From positions 124,001 through 188,000 of the forward strand of contig NW_027306095.1 in assembly GCF_964355755.1 (NCBI RefSeq): a stretch of 64,000 bases of DNA. The letters are read 5' to 3'. The notes under the pieces were generated by a model. It saw only the letters and a list, made by a program, of their open reading frames with translations. It was not told the origin of the DNA and made no database searches. This document shows, one piece after another, positions 38,495-53,797 of this stretch (its first letter is position 1; each line of letters opens with the position of its first letter). This DNA is from Antedon mediterranea. Taxonomy: Eukaryota; Echinodermata; Crinoidea; Comatulida; Antedonidae. Both the position numbers and the translations under genes were made by a program.

Positions 38495-41400
38495 GTGTGA
38501 AAAGTTTCATCGAAATGCACAAAATGGTCTAAAACGTCTGCAAATGCGATTTGAAGCTATTTTGTGCACTTTGTCGTTTTTGTGTGAAAAGTTTCATCGA
38601 AATGCTCAAAATGGTCTAAAACGTCTCCAAATGCGATTTGAAGCAATTTTGTGCACTTTGATGTTTTTGTGTGAAAAGTTTCATCGAAATGCACAAAATG
38701 GTCTCTAAAACGTCTGCAAATGCGATTTGAAGCTATTTTGTGCACTTTGTCGTTTTTGTGTGAAAAGTTTTTTCGAAATGCACAAAATGGTCTAAAACGT
38801 CTCCAAATGCGATTTGAAGCAATTTTGTGCACTTTGATGTTTTGTGTAATCCAGTTTCATCGAAATGTACAAAATTGTCTAAAACGTCTCTAAATGCGAT
38901 TTGAAGCTATTTTGTGCACTTTGTCGTTTTTGTGTGAAAAGTTTTTTCGAAATGCACAAAATGGTCTAAAACGTCTCCAATTGCGATTTGAAGTTATTTT
39001 GTGCACTTTGATGTTTTGTGTGAAAAGTTTTATCGAAATGCTCAAAATGGTCTAAAACGGTTTCAAATGTGATTTTAAGCACTTTGATATTTTTGTATAA
39101 TCAAGTTAAATCGAAATGCACAAAATGGTCTAAAACGTCTGCAAATGCGATTTAAAGCTATTTTGTGCACTTTAATGTTTTGTGTGAAAAGTTTTATCGA
39201 AATTCTCAAAATGGTCTAAAACGGTTTCAAATGTGATTTTAAGCACTTTGATGTTTTTGTGTAATCAAGTTTCATCGAAATGCACTAAATGGTTTAAAAC
39301 GTCTGCAAATGCGATTTGAAGCTATTTTGTGCACTTTGATGTTTTTGTGTGAAAAGTTTCATCGAAATGCACAAAATTGTCTAAAACGTCTCCAAATACG
39401 ATATTAAGCTATTGTATGCACTTTGATGTTTTTGAGTGAAAAGTTTTTTCGAAATGCACAAAATGGTCTAAAACGTCTCCAAATGCGATTTGGAGCTCTT
39501 TTGTGCACTTTGATGTTTTGTGTAAAAAGTTTGCTATTTTGTGCACTTTAATGTTTTGTGTGAAAAGTTTTATCGAAATGCACAAAATGGTCTAAAACGT
39601 CTCGAAATGCGATTTGAAGCTATTTTGTGCACTTTGATGTTTTTGTGTGAAAAGTTTCATCGAAATGCACAAAATGGTCTAAAACGTCTCTAAATGCGAT
39701 TTGAAGCTATTTTGTGCACTTTGATGTTTTTTTGTGAAAAGTTTCATCGAAATGCACAAAATGGTCTAAAACGTCTCTAAATGCGATTTGAAGCTATTTT
39801 GTGCACTTTGATGTTTTTTTGTGAAAAGTTTCATCGAAATGCACAAAATTGTCTAAAACGTCTCTAAATGCGATTTGAAGCTATTTTGTGCACTTTGTCG
39901 TTTTTGTGTGAAAAGTTTCATCGAAATGCACAAAATGGTCTAAAACGTCTGCAAATGCGATTTGAAGCTATTTTGTGCACTTTGTCGTTTTTGTGTGAAA
40001 AGTTTTTTCGAAATGCACAAAATGGTCTAAAACGTCTCCAATTGCGATTTGAAGTTATTTTGTGCACTTTGATGTTTTGTGTGAAAAGTTTTATCGAAAT
40101 GCTCAAAATGGTCTAAAACGGTTTCAAATGTGATTTTAAGCACTTTGATATTTTTGTGTAATCAAGTTTCATCGAAATGCACAAAATGGTCTAAAACGTC
40201 TGCAAATGCGATTTAAAGCTATTTTGTGCACTTTAATGTTTTGTGTGAAAAGTTTTATCGAAATTCTCAAAATGGTCTAAAACGGTTTCAAATGTGATTT
40301 TAAGCACTTTGATGTTTTTGTGTAATCAAGTTTCATTGAAAATCACTAAAAGGTCTAGAACCTCTGCAAATGCAATTTAAAGCTATTTTGTGCACTTTAA
40401 TGTTTTCTGTGAAAAGTTTTATCGAAATTCTCAAAATGGTCTAAAACGGTTTCAAATGTGATTTTAAGCACTTTGATGTTTTTGTGTAATCAAGTTTTTT
40501 CGAAATGCACAACATGGTCTAAAACGTCTCCAAATGCGATTTGAAGCTATTTTGTGCACTTTGATGTTTTTGTGTGAAAAGTTTCAATGAAATGCACAAA
40601 ATGGTCTAAAACGTCTCTAAATGCGATTTGAAGCTATTTTGTGCACTTTGTCGTTTTTGTGTGAAAAGTTTCATCGAAATGCTCAAAATGGTCTAAAACG
40701 TCTCCAAATGCGATTTGAAGCTATTTTGTGCACTTTGATGTTTTTTTCTGAAAAGTTTCATCGAAATGCACAAAATGGTCTAAAACGTCTCTAAATGCGA
40801 TTTGAAGCTATTTTGTGCACTTTGATGTTTTTGTGTGAAAAGTTTCATCGAAATGCACAAAATGGTCTAAAACGTCTCTAAATGCGATTTGAAGCTATTT
40901 TGTGCACTTTGATGTTTTTTTGTGAAAAGTTTCATCGAAATGCACAAAATGGTCTAAAACGTCTCTAAATGCGATTTGAAGCTATTTTGTGCACTTTGTC
41001 GTTTTTGTGTGAAAAGTTTCATCGAAATGCTCAAAATGGTCTAAAACGTCTCCAAATGCGATTTGAAGCAATTTTGTGCACTTTGATGTTTTTGTGTGAA
41101 AAGTTTCATCGAAATGCACAAAATGGTCTAAAACGTCTCCAAATGCGATTTGAAGTTATTTTGTGCACTTTGATGTTTTGTGTGAAAAGTTTTATCGAAA
41201 TGCTCAAAATGGTCTAAAACGGTTTCAAATGTGATTTTAAGCACTTTGATATTTTTGTGTAATCAAGTTTCATCGAAATGCTCAAAATGGTCTAAAACGT
41301 CTCCAAATGCGATTTGAAGCTATTTTGTGCACTTTGATGTTTTTTTGTGAAAAGTTTCATCGAAATGCACAAAATGGTCTAAAACGTCTCTAAATGCGAT

Positions 41401-44400
41401 TTGAAGCTATTTTGTGCACTTTGATGTTTTTGTGTGAAAAGTTTCATCGAAATGCACAAAATGGTCTAAAACGTCTCTAAATGCGATTTGAAGCTATTTT
41501 GTGCACTTTGATGTTTTTTTGTGAAAAGTTTCATCGAAATGCACAAAATGGTCTAAAACGTCTCTAAATGCGATTTGAAGCTATTTTGTGCACTTTGATG
41601 TTTTTTTGTGAAAAGTTTCATCGAAATGCACAAAATTGTCTAAAACGTCTCTAAATGCGATTTGAAGCTATTTTGTGCACTTTGTCGTTTTTGTGTGAAA
41701 AGTTTCATCGAAATGCTCAAAATGGTCTAAAACGTCTCCAAATGCGATTTGAAGCAATTTTGTGCACTTTGATGTTTTTGTGTGAAAAGTTTCATCGAAA
41801 TGCACAAAATGGTCTAAAACGTCTGCAAATGCGATTTGAAGCTATTTTGTGCACTTTGTCGTTTTTGTGTGAAAAGTTTTTTCGAAATGCACAAAATGGT
41901 CTAAAACGTCTCCAATTGCGATTTGAAGTTATTTTGTGCACTTTGATGTTTTGTGTGAAAAGTTTTATCGAAATGCTCAAATTGGTCTAAAACGGTTTCA
42001 AATGTGATTTTAAGCACTTTGATATTTTTGTGTAATCAAGTTTCATCGAAATGCACAAAATGGTCTAAAACGTCTGCAAATGCGATTTAAAGCTATTTTG
42101 TGCACTTTAATATTTTGTGTGAAAAGTTTTATCGAAATTCTCAAAATGGTCTAAAACGGTTTCAAATGTGATTTTAAGCACTTTGATGTTTTTGTGTAAT
42201 CAAGTTTCATCGAAATGCACAAAATGGTTTAAAACGTCTGCAAATGCGATTTGAAGCTATTTTGTGCACTTTGATGTTTTTGTGTGAAAAGTTTCCTCGA
42301 AATGCACAAAATTGTCTAAAACGTCTCCAAATACGATATTAAGCTATTTTGTGCACTTTGATGTTTTTGTGTGAAAAGTTTCATCGAAATGCACAAAATG
42401 GTCTAAAACGTCTGCAAATGCGATTTGAAGCTATTTTGTGCACTTTGTCGTTTTTGTGTGAAAAGTTTCATCGAAATGCTCAAAATGGTCTAAAACGTCT
42501 CCAAATGCGATTTGAAGCAATTTTGTGCACTTTGATGTTTTTGTGTGAAAAGTTTCATCGAAATGCACAAAATGGTCTCTAAAACGTCTGCAAATGCGAT
42601 TTGAAGCTATTTTGTGCACTTTGTCGTTTTTGTGTGAAAAGTTTTTTCGAAATGCACAAAATGGTCTAAAACGTCTCCAAATGCGATTTGAAGCAATTTT
42701 GTGCACTTTGATGTTTTGTGTAATCCAGTTTCATCGAAATGTACAAAATTGTCTAAAACGTCTCTAAATGCGATTTGAAGCTATTTTGTGCACTTTGTCG
42801 TTTTTGTGTGAAAAGTTTTTTCGAAATGCACAAAATGGTCTAAAACGTCTCCAATTGCGATTTGAAGTTATTTTGTGCACTTTGATGTTTTGTGTGAAAA
42901 GTTTTATCGAAATGCTCAAAATGGTCTAAAACGGTTTCAAATGTGATTTTAAGCACTTTGATATTTTTGTATAATCAAGTTAAATCGAAATGCACAAAAT
43001 GGTCTAAAACGTCTGCAAATGCGATTTAAAGCTATTTTGTGCACTTTAATGTTTTGTGTGAAAAGTTTTATCGAAATTCTCAAAATGGTCTAAAACGGTT
43101 TCAAATGTGATTTTAAGCACTTTGATGTTTTTGTGTAATCAAGTTTCATCGAAATGCACTAAATGGTTTAAAACGTCTGCAAATGCGATTTGAAGCTATT
43201 TTGTGCACTTTGATGTTTTTGTGTGAAAAGTTTCATCGAAATGCACAAAATTGTCTAAAACGTCTCCAAATACGATATTAAGCTATTGTATGCACTTTGA
43301 TGTTTTTGAGTGAAAAGTTTTTTCGAAATGCACAAAATGGTCTAAAACGTCTCCAAATGCGATTTGGAGCTCTTTTGTGCACTTTGATGTTTTGTGTAAA
43401 AAGTTTGCTATTTTGTGCACTTTAATGTTTTGTGTGAAAAGTTTTATCGAAATGCACAAAATGGTCTAAAACGTCTCTAAATGCGATTTGAAGCTATTTT
43501 GTGCACTTTGATGTTTTTGTGTGAAAAGTTTCATCGAAATGCACAAAATGGTCTAAAACGTCTCTAAATGCGATTTGAAGCTATTTTGTGCACTTTGATG
43601 TTTTTTTGTGAAAAGTTTCATCGAAATGCACAAAATGGTCTAAAACGTCTCTAAATGCGATTTGAAGCTATTTTGTGCACTTTGATGTTTTTTTGTGAAA
43701 AGTTTCATCGAAATGCACAAAATTGTCTAAAACGTCTCTAAATGCGATTTGAAGCTATTTTGTGCACTTTGTCGTTTTTGTGTGAAAAGTTTCATCGAAA
43801 TGCACAAAATGGTCTAAAACGTCTGCAAATGCGATTTGAAGCTATTTTGTGCACTTTGTCGTTTTTGTGTGAAAAGTTTTTTCGAAATGCACAAAATGGT
43901 CTAAAACGTCTCCAATTGCGATTTGAAGTTATTTTGTGCACTTTGATGTTTTGTGTGAAAAGTTTTATCGAAATGCTCAAAATGGTCTAAAACGGTTTCA
44001 AATGTGATTTTAAGCACTTTGATATTTTTGTGTAATCAAGTTTCATCGAAATGCACAAAATGGTCTAAAACGTCTGCAAATGCGATTTAAAGCTATTTTG
44101 TGCACTTTAATGTTTTGTGTGAAAAGTTTTATCGAAATTCTCAAAATGGTCTAAAACGGTTTCAAATGTGATTTTAAGCACTTTGATGTTTTTGTGTAAT
44201 CAAGTTTCATTGAAAATCACTAAAAGGTCTAGAACCTCTGCAAATGCAATTTAAAGCTATTTTGTGCACTTTAATGTTTTCTGTGAAAAGTTTTATCGAA
44301 ATTCTCAAAATGGTCTAAAACGGTTTCAAATGTGATTTTAAGCACTTTGATGTTTTTGTGTAATCAAGTTTTTTCGAAATGCACAACATGGTCTAAAACG

Positions 44401-44977
44401 TCTCCAAATGCGATTTGAAGCTATTTTGTGCACTTTGATGTTTTTGTGTGAAAAGTTTCAATGAAATGCACAAAATGGTCTAAAACGTCTCTAAATGCGA
44501 TTTGAAGCTATTTTGTGCACTTTGTCGTTTTTGTGTGAAAAGTTTCATCGAAATGCTCAAAATGGTCTAAAACGTCTCCAAATGCGATTTGAAGCTATTT
44601 TGTGCACTTTGATGTTTTTTTCTGAAAAGTTTCATCGAAATGCACAAAATGGTCTAAAACGTCTCTAAATGCGATTTGAAGCTATTTTGTGCACTTTGAT
44701 GTTTTTGTGTGAAAAGTTTCATCGAAATGCACAAAATGGTCTAAAACGTCTCTAAATGCGATTTGAAGCTATTTTGTGCACTTTGATGTTTTTTTGTGAA
44801 AAGTTTCATCGAAATGCACAAAATGGTCTAAAACGTCTCTAAATGCGATTTGAAGCTATTTTGTGCACTTTGTCGTTTTTGTGTGAAAAGTTTCATCGAA
44901 ATGCTCAAAATGGTCTAAAACGTCTCCAAATGCGATTTGAAGCAATTTTGTGCACTTTGATGTTTTTGTGTGAAAAG
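37230..44977 (+). repeat. 3874-bp tandem duplication
   Basis: Copy 1 is about 37230-41103 and copy 2 about 41104-44977. A strongly marked monomer, TTTCATTGAAAATCACTAAA, appears at 40331 and 44205, exactly 3874 bp apart, and the truncated monomers at 39524 and 43398 agree. Few differences are visible: CTCGAAATG at 39602 against CTCTAAATG in copy 2, and CTCAAATTGG near 41985 against CTCAAAATGG. The unit is not a whole number of 87-bp monomers because it includes 86-, 78- and 38-bp classes. Confidence 0.88.
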
Positions 44978-47900
44978 TTTCATCGAAATGCACAAAATGG
45001 TCTAAAACGTCTGCAAATGCGATTTGAAGCTATTTTGTGCACTTTGATGTTTTTTTGTGAAAAGTTTCATCGAAAGGCACAAAATTGTCTAAAACGTCTC
45101 TAAATGCGATTTGAAGCTATTTTGTGCACTTTGTCGTTTTTGTGTGAAAAGTTTCATCGAAATTCCCAAAATGGTCTAAAACATCTCCAAATGCGATTTG
45201 AAGCAATTTTGTGCACTTTGATGTTTTTGTGTGAAAAGTTTCATCGAAATGCACAAAATGGTCTAAAACGTCTGCAAATGCGATTTGAAGCTATTTTGTG
45301 CACTTTGTCGTTTTTGTACGAAAAGTTTTTTCGAAATGCACAAAATGGTCTAAAACGTCTCCAAATGCGATTTGAAGCAATTTTGTGCACTTTGATGTTT
45401 TGTGTAATCCAGTTTCATCGAAATGTACAAAATTGTCTAAAACGTCTCTAAATGCGATTTGAAGCTATTTTGTGCACTTTGTCGTTTTTGTGTGAAAAGT
45501 TTTTTCGAAATGCACAAAATGGTCTAAAACGTCTCCAAATGCGATTTGAAGCAATTTTGTGCACTTTGATGTTTTGTGTAATCCAGTTTCATCGAAATGT
45601 ACAAAATTGTCTAAAACGTCTCTAAATGCGATTTGAAGCTATTTTGTGCACTTTGTCGTTTTTGTGTGAAAAGTTTTTTCGAAATGCACAAAATGGTCTA
45701 AAACGTCTCCAATTGCGATTTGAAGTTATTTTGTGCACTTTGATGTTATGTGTGAAAAGTTTTATCGAAATGCTCAAAATGGTCTAAAACGGTTTCAAAT
45801 GTGATTTTAAGCACTTTGATATTTTTGTGTAATCAAGTTTCATCGAAATGCACAAAATGGTCTAAAACGTCTGCAAATGCGATTTAAAGCTATTTTGTGC
45901 ACTTTAATGTTTTGTGTGAAAAGTTTTATCGAAATTCTCAAAATGGTCTAAAACGGTTTCAAATGTGATTTTAAGCACTTTGATGTTTTTGTGTAATCAA
46001 GTTTCATCGAAATGCACAAAATGGTTTAAAACGTCTGCAAATGCGATTTGAAGCTATTTTGTGCACTTTGATGTTTTTGTGTGAAAAGTTTCATCGAAAT
46101 GCACAAAATTGTCTAAAACGTCTCCAAATACGATATTAAGCTATTTTGTGCACTTTGATGTTTTTGTGTGAAAAGTTTCATCGAAATGCACAAAATGGTC
46201 TAAAACGTCTGCAAATGCGATTTGAAGCTATTTTGTGCACTTTGTCGTTTTTGTGTGAAAAGTTTCATCGAAATGCTCAAAATGGTCTAAAACGTCTCCA
46301 AATGCGATTTGAAGCAATTTTGTGCACTTTGATGTTTTTGTGTGAAAAGTTTCATCGAAATGCACAAAATGGTCTCTAAAACGTCTGCAAATGCGATTTG
46401 AAGCTATTTTGTGCACTTTGTCGTTTTTGTGTGAAAAGTTTTTTCGAAATGCACAAAATGGTCTAAAACGTCTCCAAATGCGATTTGAAGCAATTTTGTG
46501 CACTTTGATGTTTTGTGTAATCCAGTTTCATCGAAATGTACAAAATTGTCTAAAACGTCTCTAAATGCGATTTGAAGCTATTTTGTGCACTTTGTCGTTT
46601 TTGTGTGAAAAGTTTTTTCGAAATGCACAAAATGGTCTAAAACGTCTCCAATTGCGATTTGAAGTTATTTTGTGCACTTTGATGTTTTGTGTGAAAAGTT
46701 TTATCGAAATGCTCAAAATGGTCTAAAACGGTTTCAAATGTGATTTTAAGCACTTTGATATTTTTGTATAATCAAGTTAAATCGAAATGCACAAAATGGT
46801 CTAAAACGTCTGCAAATGCGATTTAAAGCTATTTTGTGCACTTTAATGTTTTGTGTGAAAAGTTTTATCGAAATTCTCAAAATGGTCTAAAACGGTTTTA
46901 AATGTGATTTTAAGCACTTTGATGTTTTTGTGTAATCAAGTTTCATCGAAATGCACTAAATGGTTTAAAACGTCTGCAAATGCGATTTGAAGCTATTTTG
47001 TGCACTTTGATGTTTTTGTGTGAAAAGTTTCATCGAAATGCACAAAATTGTCTAAAACGTCTCCAAATACGATATTAAGCTATTGTATGCACTTTGATGT
47101 TTTTGAGTGAAAAGTTTTTTCGAAATGCACAAAATGGTCTAAAACGTCTCCAAATGCAATTTGGAGCTCTTTTGTGCACTTTGATGTTTTGTGTAAAAAG
47201 TTTGCTATTTTGTGCACTTTAATGTTTTGTGTGAAAAGTTTTATCGAAATGCTCAAAATTGTCTAAAACGGTTTCAAATGTGATTTTAAGCACTTTGATA
47301 TTTTTGTGTAATCAAGTTTTTTCGAAATGCACAACATGGTCTAAAACGTCTCCAAATGCGATTTGAAGCTATTTTGTGCACTTTGATGTTTTTGTGTGAA
47401 AAGTTTATTCGAAATGCACAAAATGGTCTAAAACGTCTCCAAATGCGATTTGAAGTTATTTTGTGCACTTTGATGTTTTGTGTGAAAAGTTTTATCGAAA
47501 TGCTCAAAATGGTCTAAAACGGTTTCAAATGTGATTTTAAGCACTTTGATATTTTTGTGTAATCAAGTTTCATCGAAATGCTCAAAATGGTCTAAAACGT
47601 CTCCAAATGCGATTTGAAGCTATTTTGTGCACTTTGATGTTTTTTTGTGAAAAGTTTCATCGAAATGCACAAAATGGTCTAAAACGTCTCTAAATGCGAT
47701 TTGAAGCTATTTTGTGCACTTTGATGTTTTTGTGTGAAAAGTTTCATCGAAATGCACAAAATGGTCTAAAACGTCTCTAAATGCGATTTGAAGCTATTTT
47801 GTTCACTTTGATGTTTTTTTGTGAAAAGTTTCATCGAAATGCACAAAATGGTCTAAAACGTCTCTAAATGCGATTTGAAGCTATTTTGTGCACTTTGATG

Positions 47901-50900
47901 TTTTTTTGTGAAAAGTTTCATCGAAATGCACAAAATTGTCTAAAACGTCTCTAAATGCGATTTGAAGCTATTTTGTGCACTTTGTCGTTTTTGTGTGAAA
48001 AGTTTCATCGAAATGCACAAAATGGTCTAAAACGTCTGCAAATGCGATTTGAAGCTATTTTGTGCACTTTGTCGTTTTTGTGTGAAAAGTTTTTTCGAAA
48101 TGCACAAAATGGTCTAAAACGTCTCCAATTGCGATTTGAAGTTATTTTGTGCACTTTGATGTTTTGTGTGAAAAGTTTTATCGAAATGCTCAAAATGGTC
48201 TAAAACGGTTTCAAATGTGATTTTAAGCACTTTGATATTTTTGTGTAATCAAGTTTCATCGAAATGCACAAAATGGTCTAAAACGTCTGCAAATGCGATT
48301 TAAAGCTATTTTGTGCACTTTAATGTTTTGTGTGAAAAGTTTTATCGAAATTCTCAAAATGGTCTAAAACGGTTTCAAATGTGATTTTAAGCACTTTGAT
48401 GTTTTTGTGTAATCAAGTTTCATCGAAATGCACAAAATGGTTTAAAACGTCTGCAAATGCGATTTGAAGCTATTTTGTGCACTTTGATGTTTTTGTGTGA
48501 AAAGTTTCATCGAAATGCACAAAATTGTCTAAAACGTCTCCAAATACGATATTAAGCTATTTTGTGCACTTTGATGTTTTTGTGTGAAAAGTTTCATCGA
48601 AATGCACAAAATGGTCTAAAACGTCTGCAAATGCGATTTGAAGCTATTTTGTGCACTTTGTCGTTTTTGTGTGAAAAGTTTCATCGAAATGCTCAAAATG
48701 GTCTAAAACGTCTCCAAATGCGATTTGAAGCAATTTTGTGCACTTTGATGTTTTTGTGTGAAAAGTTTCATCGAAATGCACAAAATGGTCTCTAAAACGT
48801 CTGCAAATGCGATTTGAAGCTATTTTGTGCACTTTGTCGTTTTTGTGTGAAAAGTTTTTTCGAAATGCACAAAATGGTCTAAAACGTCTCCAAATGCGAT
48901 TTGAAACAATTTTGTGCACTTTGATGTTTTGTGTAATCCAGTTTCATCGAAATGTACAAAATTGTCTAAAACGTCTCTAAATGCGATTTGAAGCTATTTT
49001 GTGCACTTTGTCGTTTTTGTGTGAAAAGTTTTTTCGAAATGCACAAAATGGTCTAAAACGTCTCCAATTGCGATTTGAAGTTATTTTGTGCACTTTGATG
49101 TTTTGTGTGAAAAGTTTTATCGAAATGCTCAAAATGGTCTAAAACGGTTTCAAATGTGATTTTAAGCACTTTGATATTTTTGTATAATCAAGTTAAATCG
49201 AAATGCACAAAATTGTCTAAAACGTCTGCAAATGCGATTTAAAGCTATTTTGTGCACTTTAATGTTTTGTGTGAAAAGTTTTATCGAAATTCTCAAAATG
49301 GTCTAAAACGGTTTCAAATGTGATTTTAAGCACTTTGATGTTTTTGTGTAATCAAGTTTCATCGAAAAGCACAAAATGGTTTAAAACGTCTGCAAATGCG
49401 ATTTGAAGCTATTTTGTGCACTTTGATGTTTTTGTGTGAAAAGTTTCATCGAAATGCACAAAATTGTCTAAAACGTTTCCAAATACGATATTAAGCTATT
49501 GTATGCACTTTGATATTTTTGAGTGAAAAGTTTTTTCGAAATGCACAAAATGGTCTAAAACGTCTCCAAATGCGATTTAAAGCTATTTTGTGCACTTTGA
49601 TGTTTTTTTCTGAAAAGTTTCATCGAAATGCACAAAATGGTCTAAAACGTCTCTAAATGCGATTTGAAGCTATTTTGTGCACTTTGATGTTTTTGTGTGA
49701 AAAGTTTCATCGAAATGCACAAAATGGTCTAAAACGTCTCTAAATGCGATTTGAAGCTATTTTGTGCACTTTGATGTTTTTTTGTGAAAAGTTTCATCGA
49801 AATGCACAAAATGGTCTAAAACGTCTCTAAATGCGATTTGAAGCTATTTCGTGCACTTTGTCGTTTTTGTGTGAAAAGTTTCATGGAAATGCACAAAATG
49901 GTCTAAAACGTCTCCAAATGCGATTTGAAGCAATTTTGTGCACTTTGAGGTTTTTGTGTGAAAAGTTTCATCGAAATGCACAAAATGTTCTAAAACGTCT
50001 GCAAATGCGATTTGAAGCTATTTTGTGCACTTTGATGTTTTTTTGTGAAAAGTTTCATCGAAATGCACAAAATTGTCTAAAACGTCTCTAAATGCGATTT
50101 GAAGCTATTTTGTGCACTTTGATGTTTTTTTGTGAAAAGTTTCATCGAAATGCACAAAATGGTCTAAAACGTCTCTAAATGCGATTTGAAGCTATTTTGT
50201 GCACTTTGATGTTTTTTTGTGAAAAGTTTCATCGAAATGCACAAAATGGTCTAAAACGTCTCTAAATGCGATTTGAAGCTATTTTGTGCACTTTGTCGTT
50301 TTTGTGTGAAAAGTTTCATCGAAATGCTCAAAATGGTCTAAAACGTCTCCAAATGCGATTTGAAGCAATTTTGTGCACTTTGATGTTTTTGTGTGAAAAG
50401 TTTCATCGAAATGCACAAAATGGTCTAAAACGTCTGCAAATGCGATTTGAAGCTATTTTGTGCACTTTGATGTTTTTTTGTGAAAAGTTTCATCGAAAGG
50501 CACAAAATTGTCTAAAACGTCTCTAAATGCGATTTGAAGCTATTTTGTGCACTTTGTCGTTTTTGTGTGAAAAGTTTCATCGAAATTCCCAAAATGGTCT
50601 AAAACATCTCCAAATGCGATTTGAAGCAATTTTGTGCACTTTGATGTTTTTGTGTGAAAAGTTTCATCGAAATGCACAAAATGGTCTAAAACGTCTGCAA
50701 ATGCGATTTGAAGCTATTTTGTGCACTTTGTCGTTTTTGTGTGAAAAGTTTTTTCGAAATGCACAAAATGGTCTAAAACGTCTCCAAATGCGATTTGAAG
50801 CAATTTTGTGCACTTTGATGTTTTGTGTAATCCAGTTTCATCGAAATGTACAAAATTGTCTAAAACGTCTCTAAATGCGATTTGAAGCTATTTTGTGCAC

Positions 50901-52249
50901 TTTGTCGTTTTTGTGTGAAAAGTTTTTTAGAAATGCACAAAATGGTCTAAAACGTCTCCAAATGCGATTTGAAGCAATTTTGTGCACTTTGATGTTTTGT
51001 GTAATCCAGTTTCATCGAAATGTACAAAATTGTCTAAAACGTCTCTAAATGCGATTTGAAGCTATTTTGTGCACTTTGTCGTTTTTGTGTGAAAAGTTTT
51101 TTCGAAATGCACAAAATGGTCTAAAACGTCTCCAATTGCGATTTGAAGTTATTTTGTGCACTTTGATGTTTTGTGTGAAAAGTTTTATCGAAATGCTCAA
51201 AATGGTCTAAAACGGTTTCAAATGTGATTTTAAGCACTTTGATATTTTTGTGTAATCAAGTTTCATCGAAATTCACAAAATGGTCTAAAACGTCTGCAAA
51301 TGCGATTTAAAGCTATTTTGTGCACTTTAATGTTTTGTGTGAAAAGTTTTATCGAAATTCTCAAAATGGTCTAAAACGGTTTCAAATGTGATTTTAAGCA
51401 CTTTGATGTTTTTGTGTAATCAAGTTTCATCGAAATGCACAAAATGGTTTAAAACGTCTGCAAATGCGATTTGAAGCTATTTTGTGCACTTTGATGTTTT
51501 TGTGTGAAAAGTTTCATCGAAATGCACAAAATTGTCTAAAACGTCTCCAAATACGATATTAAGCTATTTTGTGCACTTTGATGTTTTTGTGTGAAAAGTT
51601 TCATCGAAATGCACAAAATGGTCTAAAACGTCTGCAAATGCGATTTGAAGCTATTTTGTGCACTTTGTCGTTTTTGTGTGAAAAGTTTCATCGAAATGCT
51701 CAAAATGGTCTAAAACGTCTCCAAATGCGATTTGAAGCAATTTTGTGCACTTTGATGTTTTTGTGTGAAAAGTTTCATCGAAATGCACAAAATGGTCTCT
51801 AAAACGTCTGCAAATGCGATTTGAAGCTATTTTGTGCACTTTGTCGTTTTTGTGTGAAAAGTTTTTTCGAAATGCACAAAATGGTCTAAAACGTCTCCAA
51901 ATGCGATTTGAAGCAATTTTGTGCACTTTGATGTTTTGTGTAATCCATTTTCATCGAAATGTACAAAATTGTCTAAAACGTCTCTAAATGCGATTTGAAG
52001 CTATTTTGTGCACTTTGTCGTTTTTGTGTGAAAAGTTTTTTCGAAATGCACAAAATGGTCTAAAACGTCTCCAATTGCGATTTGAAGTTATTTTGTGCAC
52101 TTTGATGTTTTGTGTGAAAAGTTTTATCGAAATGCTCAAAATGGTCTAAAACGGTTTCAAATGTGATTTTAAGCACTTTGATATTTTTGTATAATCAAGT
52201 TAAATCGAAATGCACAAAATGGTCTAAAACGTCTGCAAATGCGATTTAA

Positions 52250-53797
52250 AGCTATTTTGTGCACTTTAATGTTTTGTGTGAAAAGTTTTATCGAAATTCT
52301 CAAAATGGTCTAAAACGGTTTCAAATGTGATTTTAAGCACTTAGATGTTTTTGTGTAATCAAGTTTCATCGAAATGCACTAAATGGTTTAAAACGTCTGC
52401 AAATGCGATTTGAAGCTATTTTGTGCACTTTGATGTTTTTGTGTGAAAAGTTTCATCGAAATGCACAAAATTGTCTAAAACGTCTCCAAATACGATATTA
52501 AGCTATTGTATGCACTTTGATGTTTTTGAGTGAAAAGTTTTTTCGAAATGCACAAAATGGTCTAAAACGTCTCCAAATGCGATTTGGAGCTCTTTTGTGC
52601 ACTTTGATGTTTTGTGTAAAAAGTTTGCTATTTTGTGCACTTTAATGTTTTGTGTGAAAAGTTTTATCGAAATGCTCAAAATTGTCTAAAACGGTTTCAA
52701 ATGTGATTTTAAGCACTTTGATATTTTTGTGTAATCAAGTTTTTTCGAAATGCACAACATGGTCTAAAACGTCTCCAAATGCGATTTGAAGCTATTTTGT
52801 GCACTTTGATGTTTTTGTGTGAAAAGTTTATTCGAAATGCACAAAATGGTCTAAAACGTCTCCAAATGCGATTTGAAGTTATTTTGTGCACTTTGATGTT
52901 TTGTGTGAAAAGTTTTATCGAAATGCTCAAAATGGTCTAAAACGGTTTCAAATGTGATTTTAAGCACTTTGATATTTTTGTGTAATCAAGTTTCATCGAA
53001 ATGCTCAAAATGGTCTAAAACGTCTCCAAATGCGATTTGAAGCTATTTTGTGCACTTTGATGTTTTTTTGTGAAAAGTTTCATCGAAATGCACAAAATGG
53101 TCTAAAACGTCTCTAAATGCGATTTGAAGCTATTTTGTGCACTTTGATGTTTTTGTGTGAAAAGTTTCATCGAAATGCACAAAATGGTCTAAAACGTCTC
53201 TAAATGCGATTTGAAGCTATTTTGTGCACTTTGATGTTTTTTTGTGAAAAGTTTCATCGAAATGCACAAAATGGTCTAAAACGTCTCTAAATGCGATTTG
53301 AAGCTATTTTGTGCACTTTGATGTTTTTTTGTGAAAAGTTTCATCGAAATGCACAAAATTGTCTAAAACGTCTCTAAATGCGATTTGAAGCTATTTTGTG
53401 CACTTTGTCGTTTTTGTGTGAAAAGTTTCATCGAAATGCTCAAAATGGTCTAAAACGTCTCCAAATGCGATTTGAAGCAATTTTGTGCACTTTGATGTTT
53501 TTGTGTGAAAAGTTTCATCGAAATGCACAAAATGGTCTAAAACGTCTGCAAATGCGATTTGAAGCTATTTTGTGCACTTTGTCGTTTTTGTGTGAAAAGT
53601 TTTTTCGAAATGCACAAAATGGTCTAAAACGTCTCCAATTGCGATTTGAAGTTATTTTGTGCACTTTGATGTTTTGTGTGAAAAGTTTTATCGAAATGCT
53701 CAAAATGGTCTAAAACGGTTTCAAATGTGATTTTAAGCACTTTGATATTTTTGTGTAATCAAGTTTCATCGAAATGCACAAAATGGTCTAAAACGTC
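52250..53797 (+). repeat. Segment duplicated at 57150-58697
   Basis: Offset 4900 bp. Both copies carry the rare CACTTAGATG (52338 and 57238), the truncated monomer, the GTTTATTCG unit and the same run of T-tract variants. The match ends near 53797 and 58697, where GTCTGC and GTCTCC monomers differ. Confidence 0.84.
53639..53724 (+). repeat. 86-bp monomer class (GAAGTT / TTTATCG / CTC type)
   Basis: This class begins TTGCGATTTGAAGTT, has GATGTTTTGTGTG one T shorter than the standard unit, then TTTTATCG and GCTCAAAATGG, and ends AAAACGGTTTCAA. The missing base makes it 86 bp and shifts the reading frame, which ends the open frames that enter it. It is nearly always followed by the 78-bp class. 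A second 86-bp form starts ATGCGATTTAAAG and reads CACTTTAATG (53803-53888 is an example); it too precedes a 78-bp unit. Confidence 0.85.
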